This document shows positions 1-9,276 of a stretch of DNA of 58,455 nt, in pieces. The stretch covers positions 1-58,455 of the forward strand of contig JAVBLT010000008.1 of assembly GCA_031553315.1 (NCBI GenBank), read 5' to 3'. Made by a program: the position numbers and the translations under genes. Below the pieces are notes generated by a model. That model had not been told where the DNA came from and made no database searches. It saw only the letters and a program-made list of their open reading frames with translations. The stretch's first letter is position 1; each line of letters begins with the position of its first letter. This DNA is from JAVBLT01 sp031553315. Lineage in GTDB: Bacteria > Verrucomicrobiota > Kiritimatiellia > RFP12 > DVOR01.

Positions 1-112
1 TAGCGCAAGCTGTCATGCACGGCGGCTCGAAACCGAGGAGAGGCGATGGTCAACGCCATGCCCCTCCAAAAGGGTGGAAACACCCGGTTGTTTGTACAAA
101 CACAAAGAAGGA
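1..112 (+). other. Possible structured 5' leader RNA
   Basis: This non-coding stretch ahead of the first gene folds into several consecutive hairpins. The clearest are a GAAA-capped stem GGGTG/CACCC (about 73-86), a bulged stem formed by GGC-ATGG and CCAT-GCC (about 43-63) enclosed by GGAG/CTCC, and a near-perfect palindrome TGTTTG-TA-CAAACA (about 90-103) just before the ribosome binding site. The density of stems and the GNRA loop suggest a regulatory leader or the 3' end of a structured RNA, but I do not recognise the family, and the 5' part is cut off by the window edge. Confidence 0.35.
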
Positions 113-118
113 ATGATT

Positions 119-1033
119 ATGAAGAAGATGTTATTTGCCGCGATGGTCGCCTGCGCCGCCGGCGCCTATGCGCAGTGCGTAGTTGATTCGGAGACGCCCC
201 CCCCTGACACTGACTACGTTTATGTTTATGATTTCAAAGCATCTTTGAAGACCCCTATCGCTAAGTATGCCTCTGTCACTGAGAAGGCCGATTGTACCGC
301 GACGGGTAAAAGCCCCACGTTTTACCGTGTAAAAGGAAGCCTCACTTTGAAGGGTCTTGTAATTGCGTGCGGCGGTTGCGCTGATTTGGCTCCTGGAGAG
401 GGTAATTTTTATACCTTTATTACCTCCTCTACCTCGAAGTATACAAACGGCTATGCAGTTCCTCAGACTGAAGCGCAGTTTTTGATGCTCAATTACTTTG
501 GGAGCTGGACTTATAAGAAGGCCACAACTGCTCAAGGGTATCTTTCAATTCCTGCATACTATGATTGGACTGAAACAATTTTGAATGCTGATCTTGAGCC
601 TGAGATCCAACCTCGCATCTTTGATTTGCGTGCAGCTGGTTTTGGCACGCGCTTCATTGATGGCGGCGCTGGTGTTGTACAATCTATTTCAGGGCAGATG
701 GTTGGTCTTACTGCATCGCCTGCTCTTTATGTTCGCAATTGTACATCAGTGGTTCCTGCTCTTTGTTTCACTCCTTGCGATATGGCTGTTTCATGTGAAT
801 ATGAAGGGGATTCAATGCCTTCCTCGAAGAGTGTACCTTGGCGAATTGAAGCTTTGCCTAATGAGGATGTCGACTATGTCGGGGATGTTGCTTTCGGTTC
901 GTGGTCGATGAAACTCAACAAGAGCCTCAGTAAGTATGCAGTGGATCATAGCGCATTGCAGACCGCCCAAAAGGCTTACCCGAAAGTTGCTTGGTTGGAT
1001 AGTAGCGCTACTCTTGTCGTTGACAATTTGTAA
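119..1033 (+). CDS. Secreted protein of unknown function
   Basis: The product (about 304 residues) begins with a typical Sec signal peptide: MKKM followed by an Ala-rich hydrophobic stretch ending in an AYAQ cleavage site. The mature part has two partly similar blocks, each with the theme of a conserved Lys, 'SKYA' and a Thr/Ser-rich beta-like pattern, and several cysteines including a CGGC pair. I recognise no catalytic motif. ATG 119 is chosen over ATG 113 because the purine-rich AAGAAGGA lies 7 bases upstream of it. Codons often end in T or A, unlike the C-ending codons of the core genes, which suggests an accessory or recently acquired gene. A terminator follows. It is probably an exported surface or periplasmic protein; its role is unknown. 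Confidence 0.7.
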   Translation: MKKMLFAAMVACAAGAYAQCVVDSETPPPDTDYVYVYDFKASLKTPIAKYASVTEKADCTATGKSPTFYRVKGSLTLKGLVIACGGCADLAPGEGNFYTFITSSTSKYTNGYAVPQTEAQFLMLNYFGSWTYKKATTAQGYLSIPAYYDWTETILNADLEPEIQPRIFDLRAAGFGTRFIDGGAGVVQSISGQMVGLTASPALYVRNCTSVVPALCFTPCDMAVSCEYEGDSMPSSKSVPWRIEALPNEDVDYVGDVAFGSWSMKLNKSLSKYAVDHSALQTAQKAYPKVAWLDSSATLVVDNL

Positions 1034-1068
1034 GCCGGTTTTTGCAAAATGAAAATTTTGTAACTTAT

Positions 1069-1107
1069 TGCGGGAGATGGTGTTGTGCCGTTTCCCGCAG
1101 TTTTTTT
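1069..1107 (+). terminator. Rho-independent terminator
   Basis: Seven-base stem TGCGGGA/TCCCGCA with a 17-base loop followed directly by seven T. It ends only a few bases before the GAGGG ribosome binding site of the next gene, so transcription of that gene must either read through or start inside the hairpin region. Confidence 0.75.
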
Positions 1108-1115
1108 GAGGGTTT

Positions 1116-2168
1116 ATGCCGCATTTATTTAAAGTATCTTTTATTTTAGTTGTTGCTGTCTGCCTGACGGCATGCTCCAGGCAGGAAAAAGTGGTAGAGG
1201 CGGTTGTTGAAAATGGTGGTGTAGTTACAAATATGGTGTCTCGTCTTCTACAGGATCTTTCTCCTGATGATCCCCTTGTTATTGTAAATGGAGCTATACT
1301 TACACGACGAGCTCATGAAGAGTTAATTCAGGAGGATTTGGCAATTGCCTATGCGAAAAACCCAACTATTTCCGCAAAAGAACGTGACGTGTTGTGGAAT
1401 ACATTTAACGAAAAAAATGTTTTTCTTTTTATTAATCGTCAAGTTATGATCTCGGAGGCAAAGTCACTTGGTATAGAAGTGACGGATGATGATTGGGCGG
1501 CTGCTAACAAATTCATTGATAAGATCTGTTCAACTAGAAAAATATCACGTGAAAACTATATAAAATGCTTTTCAGAAGGAGAGATTGCTGTCAATCGGCG
1601 AATTCAAGAAGAAGCGCTTTTACGTGCTCTTTTTAGAAAACAATTTGGTAACTCGTTGACGATTACTCGTGAAGAGGCTCTTGTCGTGCAAAAAAACCTT
1701 GAGGTCTCGAATCAAATAGCCCTTGAAAAAAACGCAGAGCGTAAAAATAGGCTTGAGGATATCCGTAATCATTTTCTTTCCGGTAAATTGGAATTTGATG
1801 AAAATGGAAATCTCATTCTTGAAAATTTAAGTGATGTTTTTTGCGAAACCATTGATAAAAGTGATCTTGATCTTAATAAGCTGGAGGATCAAATTGTGAT
1901 TGATTTAAAAAATATTTGTCCTAATCAGACAACGGGAATCTCTGATAATGACGAAAATTTTGAGTTTTTTATTTATACTGTCAATACAAATTTTGTTCGA
2001 GTTTTTGTCGAAAAGGATTTGGGATATATTGTTCCGTCTCTGGCTGAAATAAAACGTGATTTTGAGTGGTTGCGCCGGGAGCAATATCAGAAGCCATGGA
2101 TTGAGGGCCTCTTAAAAAAGGCTGCGATTGTTTATCCAAATGGAGTGGATTGGTTTTCAAAAAAGTAA
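1116..2168 (+). CDS. Lipoprotein with SurA-like N-terminal chaperone domain
   Basis: A 350-residue lipoprotein. The signal peptide ends in the lipobox LTAC with Cys20 as the lipidation site. Residues ~55-170 resemble the N-terminal domain of SurA/PrsA-type periplasmic chaperones: the 'V-NG-xIxTR' strand, then amphipathic helices including 'FINRQVMISEAKSLGI'. The rest is helical and highly charged and ends in a segment like the C-terminal return helix of SurA ('RREQYQKPWIEGLLKKAAI'). No parvulin (rotamase) domain is evident, so it should act as a holdase rather than a peptidyl-prolyl isomerase. It lies 40 bases ahead of the giant exported protein, which makes a dedicated folding or export helper a reasonable inference. 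Codons are AT-rich. Confidence 0.65.
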   Translation: MPHLFKVSFILVVAVCLTACSRQEKVVEAVVENGGVVTNMVSRLLQDLSPDDPLVIVNGAILTRRAHEELIQEDLAIAYAKNPTISAKERDVLWNTFNEKNVFLFINRQVMISEAKSLGIEVTDDDWAAANKFIDKICSTRKISRENYIKCFSEGEIAVNRRIQEEALLRALFRKQFGNSLTITREEALVVQKNLEVSNQIALEKNAERKNRLEDIRNHFLSGKLEFDENGNLILENLSDVFCETIDKSDLDLNKLEDQIVIDLKNICPNQTTGISDNDENFEFFIYTVNTNFVRVFVEKDLGYIVPSLAEIKRDFEWLRREQYQKPWIEGLLKKAAIVYPNGVDWFSKK

Positions 2169-2208
2169 ACTCAGGTAAACTGCTTTCTTTGAAAAGGGGG
2201 ATTAAGTT

Positions 2209-5200
2209 ATGAAAAAAGTTATTGCCTTTGTGTCCGTTGTTTTTTGTGCGGTGACTGGATTTTCGGCAACTCCGGCTCCGACATTGGATATCGCGGATAT
2301 TGATGATCCTGTTATTCCCGGGCAGTGGCATTCAAATGCCAAAGAGCTTCGAAATTTGAGTGACAGCCAAAATATTCCTATTTTTGCAGTATTGGGAACT
2401 GTAACGTGTACCTATTGCAAAAAATTGGATAAAGCTCTTCTCTCAGATGAATTTATAAAGTGGCAACAAAAAGAAGGATCCCAGTTTTTATTCCTTGCTG
2501 TGAAGGGAAATAATAACTGGTATTCCAATCCAAACTGCACATTTGCCCTTAACTGGATTGGCGGTGGGTCATTGCCGCGCGTTATGGTTTACTGGCCGAA
2601 TAAAAAAGGTGGATCAAGTGTTTTTGAAAGACGTTTGGCTCGTTCAGGCAACTCTACCTCATGGAGCGCCTCGGAAACAATCGCTTTTATTGAGGCGTAT
2701 ACGTATGGAAAAGGTTATAGCCAAACTCCGCCGGCTGATGAATGGGATGCCTCGGATGGTCAGCCGAATGGGGCTACCGAGTTGACGGATTTTCCCGTCT
2801 CTTCCGGGCTTCATACGCTGAGCGGTTCTGATTGTGAAGACTGGTTTAAATTGTCGACGACGGGCACGCAGTATCGCGTTGTTTTTAAGAATGTGGCCGA
2901 TAGCGCATCGATAAGGCCTTCGGTTCGGTTTTATCGCTCTGAAAATGATGCCACAAATAAGGTGAATGAGGTTCAATCGGGCATTCTTGCTCAGGGAGCG
3001 AATTGTGTCTTTAAGGCCGAGGATGCAACGTATATGGGCATTACCCGGCCTGCGAATGCCGCCGCGACCGTTTCTTACGCGTTTACGGTTGAGGAATATC
3101 CCAATATTCAGTTTTCTCTTGACAAGGATGCTTATTCCATTGGCGAAACGGAAGGGCCTCTTGAAATCACGGTGAAACGTTCCGGCCGTTTGGATGAGAG
3201 CACGGCGGTCACGTTTATGGCTGTGGTGGATGCGGATGGCGAAAATCCCGCTAAAGATGTTGATTTTGGTGCTGTAACGAAACTGGTTCCTTTTGCCGCG
3301 CATGAAACAAATAAATGTGTTTCTGTTACGGTGAATAATTGCGATGGTTTTACATCCGACAAAACGTTTCGTGTGAAGTTGGCGCTTAGCGAAACGGCTC
3401 CGTATACAGAGCTTGTCGCTCCTTCGGATGCGGTCGTGACCATTCAGGATGAGGACAAGCTTAACGATGAGCATGATGAGGCGGTGAATGGCGGGGATTC
3501 CATTGGAAATGAAAGTTGGGAAACGGCCACGGAACTTCCCGGTTTTTCGGGCTCTTCTCCTGAAGCTTCCAAAATCAACAATCTCGCCTCAGGTGAAGAT
3601 TCATGGTTTGCCCACTACATGAGCTCGACCGATACCACCGATTGGTTCAAAATGAAGCTTGATGTGCCGGCGAATGAAACGGTGAGCTATCAGATCTGTG
3701 TGACGAATGCCGTTTTCCGGGGATCTTTGAATGGCGATCCGGATCCCACGCGCCTTGTGGTTCAGTTTATGCCTGATTCTGCCGCCGATGGCGCTGAGCC
3801 TGAAGCGGTCACGCCGAAAGAGGGTTCTCTTGGTTCGCTCAGCGAGATTTTGAATCGGCGGCTGTCGTTCACGGCCTCGGAATCGGGAACGGTTTATCTT
3901 GGGGTTTCGGCCGGTGAAATCGGAAACAGAAATGTGGCCTACGATATCGCGTATTGCCTGTGGGCGGAGCCGGTGCTTTCCTTTAAGCCGGAAGCCGGTA
4001 AAGACCATCTTGAACACACATTGGAGACGGCTGCCGGAAACGATTCCCGCACGGTGACTGTGGTGCGCTCCGCAAATACGCAAGGCTCTCTTGATTTTAC
4101 GGTTTCCACGCTCGATGGAAACGCCATGGGGGGTGTTCATTATGTGGCTCTTGATGCGAAAGCGTTCACTTTTGCAGACGGGGAGTCTGAAAAAGAAATT
4201 CCCATTGAAATCATTGCGAAGGATGATGGTCTCTGGCACCCTGACCTCACCTTCACGCTGAAGGCGGAATACGCGGTCGAAAAATCGGCTGAAGTCGAGA
4301 TGAAGTTGATTACTGTGCTTCCCGAGGGGGATGGCCGCGATGGAGGCGATGTCGCTGATGGCGGCCAGGATGGTTCTGCCGGCGGCGCTGAAGCGCTTGA
4401 GAAGTTTGATAGTGCCACGCGCGGTTCACTGAGCGGCACGCTTAACGGTAAGGATTGCGAGGATTGGTTTGTGTTGACCAATTGCCTGGCCGGGGTGAAG
4501 TATCGGGTGAGGTTGAGTGACGTTTCCGGCACAACTGATCTCCTTGCCGTTGACGGTGAGCTTTACTATGGAAAACCTGAAGGAGAGGTTCAACCTTTCT
4601 GCACGTTTGGGGCTTTGGATGATTATATCGCGAAAACTGAAAACGACGACAGCAAGGTTCCTTATTTTGAAGGCACCGGGGAAGATGTGTATCTGAGGGT
4701 TTTCCGCTCTGCGAATGAGAAGGCGTGCGTGACGTATACCGTTGACTACGGCAAGTGGATTGAGGCCTCTGTCGAGTTTGTTGACCGCGTGGTTTACGTG
4801 TACAATACCGAATCGGTTGTCTCTGTCGGCATTCGGTGTTCCGTTGCCGAAGCGCTTGGCGCCGGGGATAGCGTGAAGGTTAAATTTGAAACAACGGATG
4901 ATAGCGCTCATGCGGGGGAACATTTTACAACAGGCGCCGACGACACGGTCTTTTGGGCTCCGGTTGACTTTGTCACCCCGGATACAACGGCGGTAAAGAC
5001 GGTCGATTTCGGAATTGAAGCACAGTTTGGCTCTCTGGAGCAAACCGACAAACGTTTCTATGTGCAGTTGAAACACGATGACGATCCCTCTGTTGGTGTT
5101 TCTGCAAATCAACTTGAGGTGGTTATTCTTGGAACGAATCAACCCCGGCACGGAACGCTTGCGATTACCGGCTTTGCCAAGGATTTTACGGTGGTTGAGG

Positions 5201-7767
5201 GAACGGATCTCGCCGTTTCCGTTCAACGGAGTGATTCCAGCGTGTATCCGGGCAGTAATGCGGAAGCGGTCATCACGCTGACCGGTACCGGTGCCGCGCG
5301 GTTTACGGAGCAGAGCCAAACCCTTCGATGGTCCTCTTTGGAGGGCGACTCTGTAAAAACGGCGACATTTGCAATTCCTGCCACGGATGATATCGAGGGT
5401 GATGTGAAGGTGTCGCTGACGCTGACAAGCCCGACCACCACGCTCAATGCAAAGGCCGTTAAGTTTACCGGCACGATTGTCGATCAAGCCTTCACACAAT
5501 CTTTGGCCGACTATGTGAAGGCCGGCGATTCTCCCTTGGCGTGGAAAACGAGCGGTTCCCGCTGGTTCTGGAACGACGGCGCCGGCCTCTCCACCGATAC
5601 CCTCGCCGCCAACGCCAAGCCCGCCGTGCTGACCGCCTCGCTCGCCACCCCCGGCGTGCTGACCTTCACCGCCAAGGGCGGCAACGGCACGCTCACGGCC
5701 AAGACGGGCACCGTTACTCAGGCTTTCAAGCTCGATGGAGACGACGTGCCTGTGGTTCTGTTCTCAAAGACGGCAAAAACCGCTGTCACCCTTTCCTTTA
5801 AACCGGATGCCGCCCGTGCGCAGGTCGCTTTGGCCGATGTGGCGTGGTATCCGCTGACGGCTCCGGCGATTGTGGCTCCTTTAAGTAAATCGGCGTTTGC
5901 CGTGCCGGATTCCGGGCGTGACCTCACGCTGAGCTGGACGGGGCCCGACCTGACGAATCTTCCTCAGGGCGTCGACGCTGCTTATTGGTTCAATGGGAGC
6001 GTGGTGAGCAATTTTGGATCTGCTTTCCAAGGTCGTGTGGCGCTTCCCGCGAATGTTTCCGCCTTTACCGGAAAGCTTGAGCTGCGGGTCAGCTATGGAG
6101 GGAATGCCTTCACGTTGGAAGACAAGGCTGTCAGCTGGGCGCTTCTGCCTGAGGGTGCCGTTCCGGCATTTGAAGGCTCGCCCGACAGTGTGCTCACCGA
6201 AGATGGTCTCGCCTCGGGGGCAACGGTCGATGTTGCGCTGCGCAAGGCGGTTTATGCCGAGTTTGGCCCGTTTGCAATTCAGAATCGGGGGGAGAGCGCC
6301 CTTGCGAAAGTGGTTTCGGGTAAGCTGCCTGTGGGAATGGCGCTTTCTGTCGAACCCACAGGGCTTGTGCTGAAGGGGTCTCCCTCGGTTGTGGGGCCGG
6401 GCGTTTGTTTGATTCAGGTTGAAAGCAAAAGCGGAGGCGCCAAAAGCTATACAAAGGGTGAAACCATTCTCATCAGGTATGAGGTGAAAGATCTTCCTCC
6501 GTGGTCGGTGGGTACTTTCTATGGGCAGCTCCAGCCCGGAAGCTCGCCCTTCCCTGGCGCTTTGAGCGGCGGAATGGTGACGCTGACGGTGGCTTCCAAA
6601 ACCGGTACGATTACCGGCAAATACACGGTCGGCGGCAAAGGTTATGCCTTCAAAGCCTCCGGGTTCTCCGGTGAAAACGAGGACGGGGTGCTTGATTTCG
6701 AGACCTTTGTTATGATCGGCAAGGAGAAGGCGCCGTTGTTTGCAACGCTTTCCGGCGATCTGCAGGGCGTTGTTGCCTTCACCGATTCGGAAGACAACCC
6801 TGTGGCCGCGGCCTGGCAGCAGCAGTGGTCTCTCCCCGGGCAGGATATCACGCCCTATGTGGGCTACTACACCTTCTCTCTCGCCGATCAATCTGCTGAA
6901 GCCACCGGTTTCGGCTACATGACCGCCACGATCGACAAGAAGGGCGCCGTGAAGCTCGCCGGCAAAACGACCGACGGCCAGGCCTTCTCCGCCAGCGCCG
7001 GCCTTTTCAATCTCTTGGAGGGCGAGGCCTATCAGGCGCAATTTGTGTTCGGCGCTTCGCCTTCGGCCTACAAGGGTGGAGATCTGACCGGGCGGGTTAC
7101 GCTTAGCGCGGATCGGGTGGCTGTGAATGGAAAGAGTGATTTCTCTTTCTTCACGAAGAACCCCGCCGCCCTTCTTCCCGCCAACACCAACTTCACCGGG
7201 CGGATCATCGGCGGCTGGTTCACCAAAAACGAAGACCTCGCCGCACGTTACGCCGATGGTCTCGTCTTCAACCTCGCCGCCATGCCCGATCTCACCGCCG
7301 CCCAGACCGGTCTCGACGGTAAAGCCACCACGGTCCGCTTGCCAGCGGTCAACCCATCGCCCGCCGGCCTGCCCATCGCCATCACGCTCGATCGAAGAGG
7401 CGTCGGGACCGGCATCGAAGCTCCTGCTGCCGGCAAGCCGGTGAAAAACTCCGATGGTTCTTACGCCTATTCCGCCGAAAACACTGCGGCGCTGACCGCC
7501 AAGGTGACGCGCACGACCGGCCTCTTATCCGGCTCCGTCACCGGCTGGTACGATTACCCCGCCAACCTTGGCGCTCCCGCCAGGCTCACCCATGTTTCGA
7601 AGAAGCTGACCTATTCCGGCATTTGGATCCAAAACGCGGATATTTCTGATGATGAAGGGTTTTTCGGAGCTCTTCCCGTGCCTTGCACGCGGGTGGGATC
7701 CGACAATAAGGCCTACACCTTCAACGAGCAGATTCAGGTCAAAATCCTTCTCCGTCCTCCTCGCTGA
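2209..7767 (+). CDS. Giant exported protein: thioredoxin-fold, Calx-beta and PPC-like modules
   Basis: An 1852-residue protein with a Sec signal peptide (cleavage near GFSA, residue 20). Residues ~45-170 form a thioredoxin-like domain with the redox motif C67-T-Y-C70. Then come alternating beta modules: PPC-like segments with the repeated 'DCEDWFKL/DTTDWFKM/DCEDWFVL' signature (~200-295, 470-580, 745-848) and Calx-beta-type repeats (~296-415, 585-700, 850-975, 980-1095), Asp/Glu-rich and probably calcium-binding. A glycine-rich DGGD linker sits near 710. The C-terminal half (~1430-1720) holds two related beta domains sharing 'GxYTFSL...GYMTATI...GKTTDG' themes. There is no membrane anchor and no PEP-CTERM tail. 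The start has a strong AAGGGGG site. It is probably a surface adhesin or matrix protein; the redox domain at its front is unusual. Codon usage changes along the gene, being AT-rich in the first ~3.3 kb and C-rich in patches afterwards. Confidence 0.75.
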   Translation: MKKVIAFVSVVFCAVTGFSATPAPTLDIADIDDPVIPGQWHSNAKELRNLSDSQNIPIFAVLGTVTCTYCKKLDKALLSDEFIKWQQKEGSQFLFLAVKGNNNWYSNPNCTFALNWIGGGSLPRVMVYWPNKKGGSSVFERRLARSGNSTSWSASETIAFIEAYTYGKGYSQTPPADEWDASDGQPNGATELTDFPVSSGLHTLSGSDCEDWFKLSTTGTQYRVVFKNVADSASIRPSVRFYRSENDATNKVNEVQSGILAQGANCVFKAEDATYMGITRPANAAATVSYAFTVEEYPNIQFSLDKDAYSIGETEGPLEITVKRSGRLDESTAVTFMAVVDADGENPAKDVDFGAVTKLVPFAAHETNKCVSVTVNNCDGFTSDKTFRVKLALSETAPYTELVAPSDAVVTIQDEDKLNDEHDEAVNGGDSIGNESWETATELPGFSGSSPEASKINNLASGEDSWFAHYMSSTDTTDWFKMKLDVPANETVSYQICVTNAVFRGSLNGDPDPTRLVVQFMPDSAADGAEPEAVTPKEGSLGSLSEILNRRLSFTASESGTVYLGVSAGEIGNRNVAYDIAYCLWAEPVLSFKPEAGKDHLEHTLETAAGNDSRTVTVVRSANTQGSLDFTVSTLDGNAMGGVHYVALDAKAFTFADGESEKEIPIEIIAKDDGLWHPDLTFTLKAEYAVEKSAEVEMKLITVLPEGDGRDGGDVADGGQDGSAGGAEALEKFDSATRGSLSGTLNGKDCEDWFVLTNCLAGVKYRVRLSDVSGTTDLLAVDGELYYGKPEGEVQPFCTFGALDDYIAKTENDDSKVPYFEGTGEDVYLRVFRSANEKACVTYTVDYGKWIEASVEFVDRVVYVYNTESVVSVGIRCSVAEALGAGDSVKVKFETTDDSAHAGEHFTTGADDTVFWAPVDFVTPDTTAVKTVDFGIEAQFGSLEQTDKRFYVQLKHDDDPSVGVSANQLEVVILGTNQPRHGTLAITGFAKDFTVVEGTDLAVSVQRSDSSVYPGSNAEAVITLTGTGAARFTEQSQTLRWSSLEGDSVKTATFAIPATDDIEGDVKVSLTLTSPTTTLNAKAVKFTGTIVDQAFTQSLADYVKAGDSPLAWKTSGSRWFWNDGAGLSTDTLAANAKPAVLTASLATPGVLTFTAKGGNGTLTAKTGTVTQAFKLDGDDVPVVLFSKTAKTAVTLSFKPDAARAQVALADVAWYPLTAPAIVAPLSKSAFAVPDSGRDLTLSWTGPDLTNLPQGVDAAYWFNGSVVSNFGSAFQGRVALPANVSAFTGKLELRVSYGGNAFTLEDKAVSWALLPEGAVPAFEGSPDSVLTEDGLASGATVDVALRKAVYAEFGPFAIQNRGESALAKVVSGKLPVGMALSVEPTGLVLKGSPSVVGPGVCLIQVESKSGGAKSYTKGETILIRYEVKDLPPWSVGTFYGQLQPGSSPFPGALSGGMVTLTVASKTGTITGKYTVGGKGYAFKASGFSGENEDGVLDFETFVMIGKEKAPLFATLSGDLQGVVAFTDSEDNPVAAAWQQQWSLPGQDITPYVGYYTFSLADQSAEATGFGYMTATIDKKGAVKLAGKTTDGQAFSASAGLFNLLEGEAYQAQFVFGASPSAYKGGDLTGRVTLSADRVAVNGKSDFSFFTKNPAALLPANTNFTGRIIGGWFTKNEDLAARYADGLVFNLAAMPDLTAAQTGLDGKATTVRLPAVNPSPAGLPIAITLDRRGVGTGIEAPAAGKPVKNSDGSYAYSAENTAALTAKVTRTTGLLSGSVTGWYDYPANLGAPARLTHVSKKLTYSGIWIQNADISDDEGFFGALPVPCTRVGSDNKAYTFNEQIQVKILLRPPR

Positions 7768-7796
7768 GGAAGGGGCAAGACCAGAAGTAAACGATC

Positions 7797-7829
7797 AGCG
7801 GCGATGCTTTCGGGCATCGCCGCTTTTTT
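7797..7829. terminator. Bidirectional terminator between convergent genes
   Basis: Perfect 11-bp stem (AGCGGCGATGC/GCATCGCCGCT) with a 6-base TTTCGG loop, followed by a run of six T on the plus strand. It sits between the plus-strand giant gene and the minus-strand TadG-like gene and should stop the former; on the minus strand the T-run is absent, so it works mainly in the plus direction. Confidence 0.9.
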
Positions 7830-7857
7830 GCTGTTGTGGAGGGGGGCAGGAAGGGGG

Positions 7858-9276
7858 TCAATGGCCTCGGCGGGAGCCGCCGCCGTGGCGGCCGCCGCCT
7901 TGGGGCACGCGGCAGGTGCCGCTGTTGACTTCGAGCCAGGCGATGCCGAGCTGGCGCCAGGTTTCGTTTTCCCAGATTTGGAGCTGGGCGCAGTAGGTGC
8001 AGCCGGGGGTGGTTTCGCCGGTGTCGAGGTAAAGGGGGAGGTGGAGGGTGATGTGGTTCTGCCAGGAGAGGCTGAAGGGGCTGTTGGCGGGGGCGGTGGA
8101 GGCGTCGAGGGGGATGAGGCGGACGTCGCGGAAGGCGGGGAGAACGAGGCCGTAGCTGGCGGGGGGGATTCGGGTGGCGCCGTCTTCGAGGTAGCCGAAG
8201 GGTTTGGCGGCGGCGGTCCAGGTGGAGGTGTCGGTCTGTTTGCGGCTGTCGGGGCTGCTGAAACGGGTGAGGGGGGCTTCGATGCGGATGGCGGTGTCGG
8301 CGCCGGTGTAGTCGTATTCGGGGCGGACGTCGGCGGTGGCGGGGAGGGCGTCGGGGTGGCCGTAGTGGAAGGCGTTCCAGGGGGCCCATTTTTCGGGGTC
8401 GTAGTAGATCCAGCTGGTGGGGATTTCGAGGATGTATTGGCGTTCTTCGGGGAGGGGGGTGGGGATGGCGGGGTGGCCGAGCCGGGTGAGGGCGGTGTTG
8501 AGGGGGGTGGCGCTGAGGAGGGCGCGGAGGGTTGTGGTGCGGGGGGTGAGGCTGAGGCCGAAGATTTCGGCGTTGTTGTAGGTGTTGTTTTGGGCGGGGT
8601 CGGGGAGGGGGGGCCATGAGGCCCAGCCGCTGTAGCTTTGGAGGAGGCCGTTGGCGTAGAGGTGGAACCAGCACCAGTTCTGGCCGGCGATGGCGTTGTA
8701 GAAGGCTTGGCTGAGGAGGGGGTGGCTGTCTTGGGGGTCGGTGAAGAAGCGGGCGTTTTCGGGGGCGGCGGCGATGCCGTCGGCGGCGACGATGTCGAGC
8801 ATTTCGGCGTATTCCTGCCAGGCGCCGGGGTAGGGGGGGCGGAGGTAGGCGCTTTCTTCGGGTTGGTTGGCGTAGATGTCGCGGACGCGGTTGGCGTGTT
8901 GTTTGAGGAGGGTTGTGGCGTCGGTTGAGATGTGGATGCGGTTGTTTTTTGCGGTGACTTGGGCGGCGGCGAGGGCCTGGAGGGGGCCGGTGAGGCAGAG
9001 GCGGATCTGGATGTTGGTGATGGTGTCTGCGGCGGTGAAGTCTTCTTCGGCGAGGGCGAGGGCCTGGAGGAGGTTGAGCTCGCCGATGAGGTTGAGGGTG
9101 GTGCCTTGCCAACGGGCGGCGGCGAGGGTGGAGGCGTCGCCGGCGTCTTGGGTGTCGAGCTTGAGGGCGATGAAGCGGTGCTGGTCGATGATCCAGAGGG
9201 TCATGAAGGCGAGGGCGAGGAGGATCATGAGGAGGAAGATGATGGTCTGGCCGCTTTTTTTGGGGTGTTTCACCAT
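7858..9276 (-). CDS. TadG-like pilus-assembly protein
   Basis: A 472-residue protein with a short basic N-terminus, a GQT motif at 9-11 and one hydrophobic helix (~12-30), followed by a long extracytoplasmic part. The 'DxQDAGDASTLAAAR' stretch just after the helix (~41-55) is typical of the TadG/Tad-associated Flp pilus family ('D-A-A-A-LAAA'). The remainder is rich in Trp, Tyr, Pro and Asn, and I recognise no enzymatic motif. It starts inside the end of the TadE-like gene (7-bp overlap, AAGGA site), so the two are translationally coupled and likely act together as membrane-anchored pseudopilin-like components. The C-terminus ends in a Gly/His/Arg-rich tail. Confidence 0.65.
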   Translation of the reverse strand: MVKHPKKSGQTIIFLLMILLALAFMTLWIIDQHRFIALKLDTQDAGDASTLAAARWQGTTLNLIGELNLLQALALAEEDFTAADTITNIQIRLCLTGPLQALAAAQVTAKNNRIHISTDATTLLKQHANRVRDIYANQPEESAYLRPPYPGAWQEYAEMLDIVAADGIAAAPENARFFTDPQDSHPLLSQAFYNAIAGQNWCWFHLYANGLLQSYSGWASWPPLPDPAQNNTYNNAEIFGLSLTPRTTTLRALLSATPLNTALTRLGHPAIPTPLPEERQYILEIPTSWIYYDPEKWAPWNAFHYGHPDALPATADVRPEYDYTGADTAIRIEAPLTRFSSPDSRKQTDTSTWTAAAKPFGYLEDGATRIPPASYGLVLPAFRDVRLIPLDASTAPANSPFSLSWQNHITLHLPLYLDTGETTPGCTYCAQLQIWENETWRQLGIAWLEVNSGTCRVPQGGGRHGGGSRRGH

